The position numbers were made by a program, and so were the translations under genes. DNA of 64,000 nucleotides from Solicola gregarius (lineage in GTDB: Bacteria; Actinomycetota; Actinomycetes; Propionibacteriales; Nocardioidaceae), in NCBI RefSeq assembly GCF_025790165.1, contig NZ_CP094970.1, positions 3,410,001-3,474,000 of the forward strand, in the 5' to 3' direction. How positions within the stretch are numbered: the first letter of the stretch is position 1; every line of letters begins with the position of its first letter. This document shows, in pieces, positions 44,411 through 52,477 of this stretch. The notes under the pieces are model-generated. The model was not told where the DNA came from, did no database searches, and saw nothing but the letters and a program-made list of their open reading frames with translations.

Positions 44411-44736
44411 CACATAGCCCGCTTGCGGTACTGGTGGAGTACGGCGAGCTCGGGCAACGTCCACCCTGAGAACGTGCCGTGACGGATCGTCAGCTCACCG
44501 ATCGACTCCTCGACGGTGCCGGTTGGGTTGACGACCAGACGCGCGCACGAGGACACGATGACGGCCGCGAGGTCGACGCTGGGCGCATCGGTGGACGCGT
44601 CGAATCCCTTGCCGCGCACGTAGGCACGGACCATGGCGCGGACGGCCGGGAGGTGCTTGGCGGCCAGGCCGAGCGCCGCCGCGTCACCGGTACGACCGAT
44701 GAACGCGACGACGTCGCCGGGTAGCGGCTCGGCCAT
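44410..44736 (-). CDS. head-tail connector (adaptor-like) protein
   Basis: 108 aa, mostly helical: MAEPLPGDVVAFIGRTGDAA, LAAKHLPAVRAMVRAYVRGK, VDLAAVIVSSCARLVVNPTG. Size, composition and position 2 bp after the major capsid gene match the gp6-like adaptor family, which sits on the portal and receives the tail. The assignment is mainly from gene order. Confidence 0.6.
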   Translation of the reverse strand: MAEPLPGDVVAFIGRTGDAAALGLAAKHLPAVRAMVRAYVRGKGFDASTDAPSVDLAAVIVSSCARLVVNPTGTVEESIGELTIRHGTFSGWTLPELAVLHQYRKRAM

Positions 44737-44738
44737 GG

Positions 44739-45590
44739 TCAGCTCGAGCTCGAACTGGACTCGTCGTCCTCGGTGAGCTTGACGAGGGCCAGCGGGTGAG
44801 TGAACGCGAACGCCACACGCATGGTTGCCTTCACGCCGACGCGATCGGACGAGAAGTACGCCGACTTGTCGACTTCCAGCCTCGTGTTGTCGCGGACGAC
44901 GAACTGCACGAACCGGGAGTCGATGCCCCAGATGGTGCCCGCGGTGAGCTGGCTCGACACGACGAGGGGGACGCCGAGGATGCGGCGCTGGCCCGGCTCG
45001 GTCGCCGACGCACCCAGGAGCGGCTCGTTGCTGCCGGTCGCCTTCTTCACCTGCGCCAGCGTGAGCGCGTCGGCGGCACTGGCGATGAAGAAGTTCAGGC
45101 TGCCGCCCTGAGCCTCGGCCTTGGAGATGGCCTCGGCGAACGGGTCCGTGTTGGTCCAGCCGCCACCGACCACCGAGGTCGTGAGCGACCCGAGACCGGC
45201 CGGTCCGTTGCTGGTCGTGTTGGCGAAGAACGCCGCATCGACCTTGCGCGAGATGTCGCGGGCGAGACCTTCACCGACCACCTGCTGAGCCGCGGGGCTC
45301 GAGTCCTCGGCGAGCTCGCGGCTGATGATGGTCAGTCCGGCCACCTTCGACGGGGTGACCTCGAGCTCGTCCATGGTGGCGTCGTCCGGGGTGATCTCTG
45401 CACCCTCGGCGACCCATGCGGCGCTCGGGTCCTCGGTGACGAGGGGCACGCGGTACGAGGTCGAGGAGACGTTGACGACGGTCCCGGTCTGAGCGGCGAC
45501 CGATCCGTCGAGGACGGGCTGGACGACGAGCGCGCCGATCTGCTCCGGGAGCAGGCCGCCTACGTCGTCTGTCGATGTGTACATGGCCAT
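44739..45590 (-). CDS. major capsid protein (HK97 fold)
   Basis: 283 aa from the ATG at 45590, with GGAGGAATAACC upstream. VPLVTEDPSAAWVAEGAEIT, TISRELAEDSS (after KVAGL), RDISRKVDAAFFANTTSNGP, LGVPLVVSSQLTAGTIWGID and VKATMRVAFAFTHPLALVKL are characteristic of HK97-type phage capsids. No prohead protease gene is nearby and the N-terminus is short, so maturation probably uses the separate scaffold. The C-terminus is six serines written with a mixture of AGY and TCN codons. Confidence 0.88.
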   Translation of the reverse strand: MAMYTSTDDVGGLLPEQIGALVVQPVLDGSVAAQTGTVVNVSSTSYRVPLVTEDPSAAWVAEGAEITPDDATMDELEVTPSKVAGLTIISRELAEDSSPAAQQVVGEGLARDISRKVDAAFFANTTSNGPAGLGSLTTSVVGGGWTNTDPFAEAISKAEAQGGSLNFFIASAADALTLAQVKKATGSNEPLLGASATEPGQRRILGVPLVVSSQLTAGTIWGIDSRFVQFVVRDNTRLEVDKSAYFSSDRVGVKATMRVAFAFTHPLALVKLTEDDESSSSSS

Positions 45591-45690
45591 GGTGGTTATT
45601 CCTCCGCTAACGATGATCACGAGTCCTCCGGGATTCGGGGACTTCGGATGCCGCGGGCGGTCAACGCCTCACACGGTCTCGCTCTAGCGA

Positions 45691-45729
45691 GGGGAGCCGG
45701 GACGATGCCTGCACCTGTCCCGACTCCCC
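45691..45729. terminator. stem-loop between scaffold and capsid genes
   Basis: GGGGAGCCGGGAC (45691-45703) pairs with GTCCCGACTCCCC (45717-45729), with one internal mismatch and a 13-base loop. It lies in the 160-bp gap after the scaffold gene and before the capsid gene (minus strand). It could attenuate or process the transcript so that capsid is expressed separately. Confidence 0.5.
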
Positions 45730-45750
45730 CATGATACCCGACAGGGGTAC

Positions 45751-46191
45751 CTAGCTGCGGATCACGCTCGCCCAGGTGGTCGACGTGTCGGACCCGCCAC
45801 GGTTGCCGAGCCCGACGTCCCCGCCGTACGCGGGCTGTGCCAGGTGCGGTTTCGCCTCCACGAGCTCGGCCACTGCGGCGTCGACCTTCTCGCGGTCCAC
45901 GTTGCCGTCGTCGTCGAGCAGTGTCTCGGAGAACGGGAGGTCGGATCCGTCGTGGAGCTTGCCGGGTCCGGCCGCGAGTCGGCCGACTTCGGCGGCTTGC
46001 AGAGCACTGATGCGCTCGAGCAGGGCGTCACGTTCGGCACGGGCCTCGTTGCGCTCCACGCGGTAGCGTGCGGCCTCGGGGTTGCCCCTGCGACCCTCGG
46101 TCTCCTCGGCGGTCTGCTCGTCGCTCTCGGGCGGGTCCTGCGGCGTCTCGGTGGCTTCGGTGGTCTCGGTGCTGGTGTCAGTGGTCATCAT
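45751..46191 (-). CDS. phage capsid scaffolding protein
   Basis: 146 aa. It has an acidic, low-complexity N-terminus ([20 protein letters not shown]), a charged coiled-coil ([26 protein letters not shown]) and a C-terminal [20 protein letters not shown] segment. This is the usual structure of scaffolds encoded just before the capsid. AAGGAAACCCC precedes the start. It should assemble inside the procapsid and leave on packaging. Confidence 0.8.
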   Translation of the reverse strand: MMTTDTSTETTEATETPQDPPESDEQTAEETEGRRGNPEAARYRVERNEARAERDALLERISALQAAEVGRLAAGPGKLHDGSDLPFSETLLDDDGNVDREKVDAAVAELVEAKPHLAQPAYGGDVGLGNRGGSDTSTTWASVIRS

Positions 46192-46378
46192 GGGGTTTCC
46201 TTTCGTCGTTGGCGATGGCCGCCATCTGGTCGGCCGAGATGATGAATCCGCTCACCCGGTGCCGGGTGACGCCGAGCGGTTGCCCGTCGACGTCCTCGGT
46301 CAGGGTCTGGATCGGGTGGTACTCGCGGGCGTGACGTCGCCATGCCTCGGTCCAGGTGTCGTCGGTCGGGCTGGTCAT
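46178..46378 (-). CDS. small phage protein between MuF and scaffold
   Basis: 66 aa from the ATG at 46378, overlapping the MuF gene by 4 bp and the scaffold gene by 14 bp. [20 protein letters not shown], then [20 protein letters not shown], ending KPHDDH. No known domain. Tight coupling on both sides shows it is a real gene of the head operon. Function unknown. Confidence 0.6.
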   Translation of the reverse strand: MTSPTDDTWTEAWRRHAREYHPIQTLTEDVDGQPLGVTRHRVSGFIISADQMAAIANDERKPHDDH

Positions 46379-46953
46379 GCGGTCACCGGGACGGGTTCGC
46401 ACTGGCATCCGGGATGCCGGTGGAACGGGGTGCCGCCTGGGTAGACGTACCCGTCCTTGTAGAGCCACTGGCACAACGGACACGGATCGGCGTCGAGGCC
46501 ACGGCGGTAGCCTCCGACGCCGTGCTCGGCGTACGCGCGTACGACGCCTTGCTGCATGGCGTTGACGGGTTCGGAGCGGGCCACCCGTACGACGCGAGGC
46601 TCGAGGGACTCCGGGTCGTCCAGGGCCTCGCTCAGCGTCGTGACCGCCTTCGTGAGGCGCTGGACCTCGGCTACGTCGTCGGGCAGGCTCAGGCCGAGCG
46701 GTGAGGCGTCAATGCCCATGAGGCGAAGCTGTCGAGCGGCGTACAGGTCGGCCACGACGGTGCCGCCCCGGTTCACCCGGATGAACAGGCGGGCAAGCTG
46801 TGTCTGCCAGGCCATGTCTGACAGTGCGCCCGCGATCCACTGCGCCAACAGTGCGACGCCCGCGCGTTCGGCCATCGTCGCGAGGCTGTCGGCGTACTGC
46901 TGGAACAGCACGCCCTCGGCACTCGGCGGAACCTGCTCGGTCGGGGCCGTCAT
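46375..46953 (-). CDS. MuF-like minor head protein
   Basis: 192 aa. A helical N-terminal part (LAQWIAGALSDMAWQTQLAR and others) is followed by the MuF-type C-terminus with cysteine/histidine pairs: DPCPLCQWLYKDGYVYPGGT, then PFHRHPGCQC. This lies right after the portal gene, as is normal for MuF/minor capsid proteins of actinophages. Overlaps on both sides are ATGA type. Confidence 0.75.
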   Translation of the reverse strand: MTAPTEQVPPSAEGVLFQQYADSLATMAERAGVALLAQWIAGALSDMAWQTQLARLFIRVNRGGTVVADLYAARQLRLMGIDASPLGLSLPDDVAEVQRLTKAVTTLSEALDDPESLEPRVVRVARSEPVNAMQQGVVRAYAEHGVGGYRRGLDADPCPLCQWLYKDGYVYPGGTPFHRHPGCQCEPVPVTA

Positions 46954-48239
46954 GACGTCACGACCTGACCGAGGTCGACCCCGAGCGCGTCGACCGACTC
47001 GACCCGGCGGGCCTGCCGAATCTCGGTGATCTCGTCCTCGCTGTACCCGAGCTTGCGCAGCGCGTACGACGCGGGCAGCACACCGGCCTGCACCAGCTTG
47101 ACCGCGGCGTCGGCCTCCTGAGCAACCGAGCGGGTCGCGGCGTCGGCCCAGCGCACGCGGACGTCGACCGAGCTCGGAGACACCTTGTCGCGCACGGCGA
47201 CGGCCAGCCTGCCCACCTGCTCCCAGCTACGGCCGAACGCCTGCTGGCGGGCCTCGGCACGTGCGGTGAGTGCGGCCTCGGATGCGCGGATGCTGTCTGC
47301 GCTGGTTGGATTGTCGCCCTGCTGGCCGAGCATGTGCGGCGGCAGTCCCGTGACGGCCGATATCTCCTGCACGAGGGTGCGGATCATCGTCTCGTATCCC
47401 GCGAGGTCGGCTCCGGGAAGTTGTCCGAAACGAGCCTCGTGCGACTCGCTCACCATCGCCCGATCGCCCTCTGGAATGGGATTCACGGACTCGCCGGTCT
47501 CCTCGTCGAGCTCAAGCTCGATTCCTGTCGCGAATCTTCGAGGCCGTGCGGTGTATTCGCTTGCCACAAGGGCATCGGTCGAAACCTTGACCAGTGCGTC
47601 GGTCAGTGAGAGTACATCGGCCATCTCCGAGCGGCCCTCGTCGAGGATCCCCGAACTGTTGACGAACGGCACGACGGGCACCTGACCGAGCGGGTTGTCG
47701 AGGGTCTCCACGACGCGTAGGCCGCCAGTCGTCGCGCCGCGGGTGTTCGCCCGGAGCCGGGTCACCCGATGCGGCTCGAACAACGACGCCTCGGTCGTGC
47801 TGTCGGTGTTCCACCGCTTGAGCGCGGCGACAGGCTGACGGGTGCCGGGGTCGAGCAGGACGGTTACCTGCTTCGCCGACTCCGCGGAGATGTTCGGAGA
47901 GCCGTCCGGGTTGCCCCAGCACAGGATGTAACTCGTCCCGGTCGCGAGCGCCTCGCGATGCACTGCCCCCGAGGTCTGATCGGCATCGTTCGCAAGCCAG
48001 GCCGGCCATACCTCGGCACCGTCGAAACCCACGATGCGGAGACGTTCGGCCACGGCCTCCACGAGCAGACGCGGCACGTTCACCGAGACGCGGTGCAGGC
48101 GATCACCCAGGGCAGTCTTGGCTTCGGGGCTCAGGAATGAGAGCGGCTGTAGGCCGTTGTAGTACGCCTCGAGTGCGGCGTACGTCGACTGCGGGGCGTC
48201 CAGCTTCTTGATCAGGGTGTCGAGCAACTTGTCGGTCAT
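46950..48239 (-). CDS. phage portal protein (SPP1 gp6-like)
   Basis: 429 aa from the ATG at 48239, with TGGAGAACCC upstream. Key stretches: YAALEAYYNGLQPLSFLSPE, VNVPRLLVEAVAERLRIVGF, VPVVPFVNSSGILDEGRSEM, and ISAVTGLPPHMLGQQGDNPT, then SADSIRASEAAL (portal clip/wing helices). The portal forms the ring at one capsid vertex for DNA entry. It starts 11 bp after the terminase stop. Confidence 0.9.
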   Translation of the reverse strand: MTDKLLDTLIKKLDAPQSTYAALEAYYNGLQPLSFLSPEAKTALGDRLHRVSVNVPRLLVEAVAERLRIVGFDGAEVWPAWLANDADQTSGAVHREALATGTSYILCWGNPDGSPNISAESAKQVTVLLDPGTRQPVAALKRWNTDSTTEASLFEPHRVTRLRANTRGATTGGLRVVETLDNPLGQVPVVPFVNSSGILDEGRSEMADVLSLTDALVKVSTDALVASEYTARPRRFATGIELELDEETGESVNPIPEGDRAMVSESHEARFGQLPGADLAGYETMIRTLVQEISAVTGLPPHMLGQQGDNPTSADSIRASEAALTARAEARQQAFGRSWEQVGRLAVAVRDKVSPSSVDVRVRWADAATRSVAQEADAAVKLVQAGVLPASYALRKLGYSEDEITEIRQARRVESVDALGVDLGQVVTS

Positions 48240-48250
48240 GGGTTCTCCAT

Positions 48251-49723
48251 TCAGGCCGCGAACGAACGCGACCGCTTGCGGGGCTTGCGACCGAGCCAGA
48301 CGGCTCGGCTGTGACACATCAGGGCAGCCGCAGCGCAGTCGATCTTCTTTGCGTGGCGGGACCTTGACGTCTTGTCGATACGGAAACCGCGGGTGTCCTC
48401 TCGCAGGACCGCGGCGGCGATATGGGCGGCGAGCGTGCCGTCGCCGGAATGGGTGAGCTGTCCCTCGATGCACGCGTTGTAGAAGTCGCCCGTGGCAGCG
48501 GTGATGCGCGACGGTGACCACGGGAACTCGACGACGGGCAGCCGCTCCGCCTCGAGGACTTGCAGGGTGCGGTTGTACCGGAACGGATCGGCCACGATCT
48601 CGGCGACGTCCCAGCGCTGGCAGGCGTCTCGTATGGTCTGCTCGACCTCGAGCACCGGGACGCGCCACTCGGGATCGTCGGCAGGCTTGGCCCACACCTT
48701 CACGACGTCGAGATGCGGCGTCGGGGAGACCGTCGCGACCACGAGCGCGGTCGAGTCCTCGCTGAACGACCCGTCCAAGCTCACGACGACCCGCGAGCCG
48801 TCCGGGATGACCTCGCCCGTGCCGAGTCCGTCCCAGACGTGCGGCGGTAGGAAACTCCCGTCGACGTCGGCAGGCAGTTGGCACAGCCGAGCACGTCGGA
48901 ACGTGGCCTCGCGCGTCTTGGGCGGCAGTAGCGCCGTCATGGCGTCCTCGTGCAGGAAGTCACCAAGCGCCGGGTTGCTCAGGGTCCAGCAGTGGCGGCA
49001 GTCGACCGGATGGTCCTCGAACCCGGCGGCCGACCACTCACGGAAGATGAGGGAACGGTCCTCGGGATGCTCCGCGGCGTACTCGCGCAGGCTCAGCAGC
49101 ACTTGGTCGTCGAGGTTCGGGCCAGGGGTGCCAATCGCGACCAGCACCGACCGTTCCCGCTTACCCTGCGCGAGCTGGACGACCTCGAACATGTCGCGGG
49201 AGACCACGCCGGCCTCGTCGACAATGGCGAGCACGTAGTCGAGTCCCTCGAGCGCGGCCGGCGTCGCGGGCAGCACCTGGAACGTGGAGTCGGTCAGCGG
49301 CAGTACGAGCTTGTCCCGGTAGACGTGGCAGCGGCTCGAGAGATCCTCGGACAGCTCGACCATCCGGCGAGCAGCAGAGAACGCGAGGCCGGCCTGTCGT
49401 TCGTCCACGGCGACCACAACGACGTTGGCGCCCTCACCCCAGGTGAACAGGCAGTGCAGGCCGAACGCCGCGTTGAGTGTCGTCTTGCCGGACCCGCGCG
49501 GCAGCATCTCGCCGACCGTGCGCGCCCCGGAGTCGAGCACGTCGGCGGCAATGTCGACCTGCCAGTCGCGCAGGTGGAGCTTCCCGCGCGCCCCGGTGCC
49601 CTTCGGGACTCGCAGGAACTTGTCAGCGAACGCGAGGAACCGCTCGGACTCGACCGCACTCCGAGGTCGAAACGGCAGCGGCACGAGCTCGTTCTCGAGC
49701 TTGCCCTTGTTCCCGGACCTCAC
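48251..49723 (-). CDS. terminase large subunit
   Basis: 490 aa from a GTG at 49723, overlapping the HNH gene. The ATPase has Walker A PRGSGKTT (about 75-82) and Walker B YVLAIVDEAG. The RNase H-like nuclease is seen as VVSLDGSFSEDSTALVVATV with later acidic residues VAEIVADPF and KKIDCAAAALM. It should package satellite DNA into capsids. No separate small-terminase gene is recognised. Confidence 0.92.
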   Translation of the reverse strand: MRSGNKGKLENELVPLPFRPRSAVESERFLAFADKFLRVPKGTGARGKLHLRDWQVDIAADVLDSGARTVGEMLPRGSGKTTLNAAFGLHCLFTWGEGANVVVVAVDERQAGLAFSAARRMVELSEDLSSRCHVYRDKLVLPLTDSTFQVLPATPAALEGLDYVLAIVDEAGVVSRDMFEVVQLAQGKRERSVLVAIGTPGPNLDDQVLLSLREYAAEHPEDRSLIFREWSAAGFEDHPVDCRHCWTLSNPALGDFLHEDAMTALLPPKTREATFRRARLCQLPADVDGSFLPPHVWDGLGTGEVIPDGSRVVVSLDGSFSEDSTALVVATVSPTPHLDVVKVWAKPADDPEWRVPVLEVEQTIRDACQRWDVAEIVADPFRYNRTLQVLEAERLPVVEFPWSPSRITAATGDFYNACIEGQLTHSGDGTLAAHIAAAVLREDTRGFRIDKTSRSRHAKKIDCAAAALMCHSRAVWLGRKPRKRSRSFAA

Positions 49724-50286
49724 GAGTCCGCCCCGTGGTCGGGCTCGGAAGTCAGGCGGTCAGGCTCAGGTGGTAGGGACCTACCACCTGCTCGCTGGTC
49801 GGCTATGACAGTCGGATGCGACACGCCGACCACCGGGGCGATCGCACGCGTACTCATGCCCGCCTCGGTCGGGGAAGGTTGAAGGCTCAAGTTCATTTGC
49901 CCCTGCGCCTTGCCCCGCGGTCCCTGACCCTTTCCGGCGGGGCGCTCCCCCTGGTCCTCACGAGCCCGCTGAGAGCCAGGACGCGACGATCCACGAGCGA
50001 CGTTGCAGTCGTTGCACACGACCTCGTAGTCCTCGAGCCTCGGTGGCTTGCCGGCGTAGTGCCGACGCCACGCCTCGGGCAGGTGGTCGAGCGTCAGGTT
50101 GTCTGGACTCCCACAATCGAGGCAGAACGGCTGAAGCCTGCGAGCACGACGACTGAGCCGGTCGAACGCTGACGTGTACCCACGCTCTCGAGCCGAGCCG
50201 CGTCGTACCTCAGAGGGCAGCGGACCAGCGCAGTCAGGGCAGCGGGTATCCGACGTCGGAACGCCGCAGTCGAGGCAGGGTTTCAT
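49720..50286 (-). CDS. HNH endonuclease fused to a helix-turn-helix segment
   Basis: 188 aa from the ATG at 50286. The N-terminus has zinc pairs CLDCGVP and CPDCAGPL, then an HNH core QPFCLDCGSPDNLTLDHLPE with YEVVCNDCNVARG. HNH proteins next to TerL are known to stimulate terminase cutting. A linker rich in Gly, Lys and Arg leads to PSPTEAGMSTRAIAPVVGVS, then HPTVIADQ, a helix-turn-helix like those in phage ParB or small-terminase proteins. The fusion may supply the missing DNA-recognition function of a small terminase; that is inference. Confidence 0.75.
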   Translation of the reverse strand: MKPCLDCGVPTSDTRCPDCAGPLPSEVRRGSARERGYTSAFDRLSRRARRLQPFCLDCGSPDNLTLDHLPEAWRRHYAGKPPRLEDYEVVCNDCNVARGSSRPGSQRAREDQGERPAGKGQGPRGKAQGQMNLSLQPSPTEAGMSTRAIAPVVGVSHPTVIADQRAGGRSLPPEPDRLTSEPDHGADS

Positions 50287-51923
50287 GCTGTTTCCTCTCC
50301 TGCCTGCCACTCCGGACTGCCACTGCCACCTATAAGAGGGGTGGCAGTGGTGGCAGTGTCACCGGGTTTGACGGCAGTCGTGGCAGTCGTGGCAGTCGTG
50401 CAGGTCAGGTCAGGGTTTCCGTCTGGCAGTGGATGGCAGTCCTCCGAACGGACGAGTTCGTGGAACGGGCGCTGTTTCGTGCCGGTGTTGGTCACGTGTC
50501 CGGCGTCTCGCAGCTCGGCTATGGCTCGGTAGTACGTGCGCTCTGGGAGTCCTGACGCCTTCATCAGCGGCGACGTGTGCGCGCCGTCGGGGAAGGTGTG
50601 GCGCAGCGTGTCGAGCAGGGTCAGTTGGGACTCGGTGGTCTTGCTCGTGTCGATACCGTCGGACCCGACCAGCACGAGGGAGCCGTCGATGGACGACGTA
50701 CGCAGGTGCACGGTCACGCCGTCGGGTCCGTCCTTCATCTTCGTGTTGGTCAGCTCGAGGTTGTCCTCGTCGCGCTTGGCGTGCCATACGAAGTCGGCGT
50801 CGTCCTCGATACCGGAGTAGCCGCGGGTGTCGTTGTCGCCCTTGTCGGTGTGCGCGAGTGCGAGAGCCGATCCTTCGTTGGTGGCGCGCTTGATCCGGTC
50901 GAGGTTGTCGACGACCGCGCCCATCTCCGAGCTGTTGCCGTCAGCCGCGCCAGCGACTCGGCGCAGGGTGTCGACGATGACGAGGCCGTAGCCTCCCTGC
51001 TCGATGTGCGCGAGCAGGTGGTCGAACGCCGGGCCGGGTCGGTGGAGGTTCAGTGCTGAGCGGCGAGAGACGAACCACTCGTCGTCGACCTTCACGTTGT
51101 TGGCCCGCTCCCAGGCGGCGACGCGTGAGGCGATGCCGTACGCGCCCTCACCCGCGATGTACAGGACGGGTACGCGCTCGGCGTACCGGCCCTGCCATAG
51201 CTGACCCGTGGCGAGGCAGAGCGCCCAGTCGAGCGCTACGAACGACTTGTACGTGCCGTCACGGCCGCGGAGGATCCCGTACGAGTGGCGCGGGATGACG
51301 CCCTCGATGAGCGGCTCGGCCTGCGGCAGGTCGTTGAGCTCGCTGCGGGTCAGGAACTCGTCGTCGAACTTGGCCACGTCCTCGTCGGGGTCGTAGTCGT
51401 CGACGGGCGGGCGGTTGTTCAGGATCAGGTACCGGGTGGCGCGAGCGGTGGTGTCGTGCCGCGCCTCGGACTGTAGGCCTGTGTACGTGTCGAGGCCGAT
51501 CAGAAAGTCGTTGATCGCGGGGACAGCCTCGTCGGGGATTCCGAGGTTGGCTGGGATGCCGTAGCCGTCGGGCGTGTCGGGCAGTTCGTCGCGCTTCCAT
51601 GCATCCTCGACCTGCTCCATCTGCTCGGGCGTGACGGTGATCTGGGCATCGTTGAGGGTGTCGCGCAGCCAGCGGGCGAGCTGATGCGGCTCTGGCGGAA
51701 TGACGCCGTCGTTCTGAACCCGGACTTCGCAGAGGACACACCAGGGATGGTCGCGGTTCGCGTGCTTGCCGATGTGGTCGTCGGTCGCGTCAGCGACCAC
51801 CTGGCGGATGAGCGCACCCCTCGTCTCGGATGCGGTCGTCTCTCGGGACCCCCGCCAGTCGTCGGGATTCTTGAACGGTGGGTACGGCTGCCGAGCGGGT
51901 AGCGGATACTTGACGTCGATCAC
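50283..51923 (-). CDS. RepA-like AAA ATPase/replicative helicase
   Basis: 546 aa from a GTG at 51923. A central RecA-like domain has Walker A GRDGTYKS (about 220-227) and Walker B YGLVIVDTLRRVAG, with SALALAHTDKGD as the sensor strand; this is the AAA_25/RepA family. The C-terminal part has a winged-helix region (LLDTLRHTFPDGAHTSPLMK, SGLPERTYYRAIAELRDAG). The last 60 codons hold iteron-like GGCAGT repeats that give a TTATTATTA stretch. It probably drives replication of the excised element. Confidence 0.82.
   Translation of the reverse strand: MIDVKYPLPARQPYPPFKNPDDWRGSRETTASETRGALIRQVVADATDDHIGKHANRDHPWCVLCEVRVQNDGVIPPEPHQLARWLRDTLNDAQITVTPEQMEQVEDAWKRDELPDTPDGYGIPANLGIPDEAVPAINDFLIGLDTYTGLQSEARHDTTARATRYLILNNRPPVDDYDPDEDVAKFDDEFLTRSELNDLPQAEPLIEGVIPRHSYGILRGRDGTYKSFVALDWALCLATGQLWQGRYAERVPVLYIAGEGAYGIASRVAAWERANNVKVDDEWFVSRRSALNLHRPGPAFDHLLAHIEQGGYGLVIVDTLRRVAGAADGNSSEMGAVVDNLDRIKRATNEGSALALAHTDKGDNDTRGYSGIEDDADFVWHAKRDEDNLELTNTKMKDGPDGVTVHLRTSSIDGSLVLVGSDGIDTSKTTESQLTLLDTLRHTFPDGAHTSPLMKASGLPERTYYRAIAELRDAGHVTNTGTKQRPFHELVRSEDCHPLPDGNPDLTCTTATTATTAVKPGDTATTATPLIGGSGSPEWQAGEETA
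50305..50443. other. candidate replication origin with iteron-like repeats in the rep 3' end
   Basis: GGCAGT occurs at about 50343, 50352, 50373, 50382, 50391, 50425 and 50435; the middle three form a 9-bp tandem (GGCAGTCGT). An inverted block ACTGCCACTGCCACC (about 50326-50340 region) faces GGTGGCAGTGGTGGCAGT across TATAAGAGG. Clustered iterons beside a rep gene are typical origins of phage satellites and plasmids. It overlaps the coding end of the RepA-like gene. Confidence 0.5.
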
Positions 51924-52199
51924 CTACGCAACCTCCTCGTCGGTGACGCCGAACACGGCGACGGCGAACAGGTCGCGGAGCAACTCGTCCTGGTCGAGTC
52001 CGTACCTCTCGATGAACGCGGCGTGATTCGAGCACGCGAGCGCGATCGCGTCGCACTCGGTGGTACCGACCGCATTGAACGCGGCGGCACGACGGCGGTA
52101 GTACGAAATCGTGCCGTGAGCCAGCGCGTCCATGATCACTCTGCGCTGAAAGTTCGCCACGTACGCGTCGCGATCCTCACCCCCTCGCGAAGTCGCCAT
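51924..52199 (-). CDS. hypothetical satellite early protein
   Basis: 91 aa (MATSRGGEDRDAYVANFQRR, VIMDALAHGTISYYRRRAAA, LACSNHAAFIERYG, ending VTDEEVA). It fits exactly between AlpA-like and RepA-like genes, touching both. It is helical with no recognised domain. It probably has a role in early replication or regulation. Confidence 0.6.
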   Translation of the reverse strand: MATSRGGEDRDAYVANFQRRVIMDALAHGTISYYRRRAAAFNAVGTTECDAIALACSNHAAFIERYGLDQDELLRDLFAVAVFGVTDEEVA

Positions 52200-52200
52200 G

Positions 52201-52386
52201 TCACGCGGACGCCTTGTCGTCGAACTGAGCGTCGATCCACGCGATGACGTCGACCTCGCGGTAGACGACGCGCCGGCCGAGCTTGGCGGACTTCGGGCCG
52301 GTGCCCTGATGCCGCCAGAACCGCAGGGTGGCCTCGGGGATGCCGGTCAGATCGCTGACCTCAGAGACTCGAAGTAGCTTCGTCAT
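52201..52386 (-). CDS. AlpA/excisionase-like helix-turn-helix protein
   Basis: 61 aa from the ATG at 52386. MTKLLRVSEVSDLTGIPEAT, then LRFWRHQGTGPKSAKLGRRV, is the MerR-like winged HTH of AlpA and Xis proteins. It is divergent from the XRE repressor and first in the leftward operon. It probably acts as the excisionase and/or activator that starts induction, as AlpA proteins do in Gram-negative satellites. Confidence 0.82.
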   Translation of the reverse strand: MTKLLRVSEVSDLTGIPEATLRFWRHQGTGPKSAKLGRRVVYREVDVIAWIDAQFDDKASA

Positions 52387-52477
52387 GCTCACAACCTCCT
52401 GGTGTGGATAAGCACACCATAACAGTACACACCAACAACGCGTGAACCAACACGCCGAGATGGTGTATGTTGTGACT
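52387..52477. promoter_or_regulatory. divergent genetic switch region
   Basis: The 91-bp spacer between alpA-like and repressor genes holds GGTGTG-GATAAG-CACACC, a clean 6-bp-arm palindrome (about 52390-52407), and several GTGT/ACAC repeats. A TATGTT box lies 6 bp before the repressor ATG, close enough that the repressor mRNA may be leaderless. This is where a lysogeny-type switch would be expected. Confidence 0.55.
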
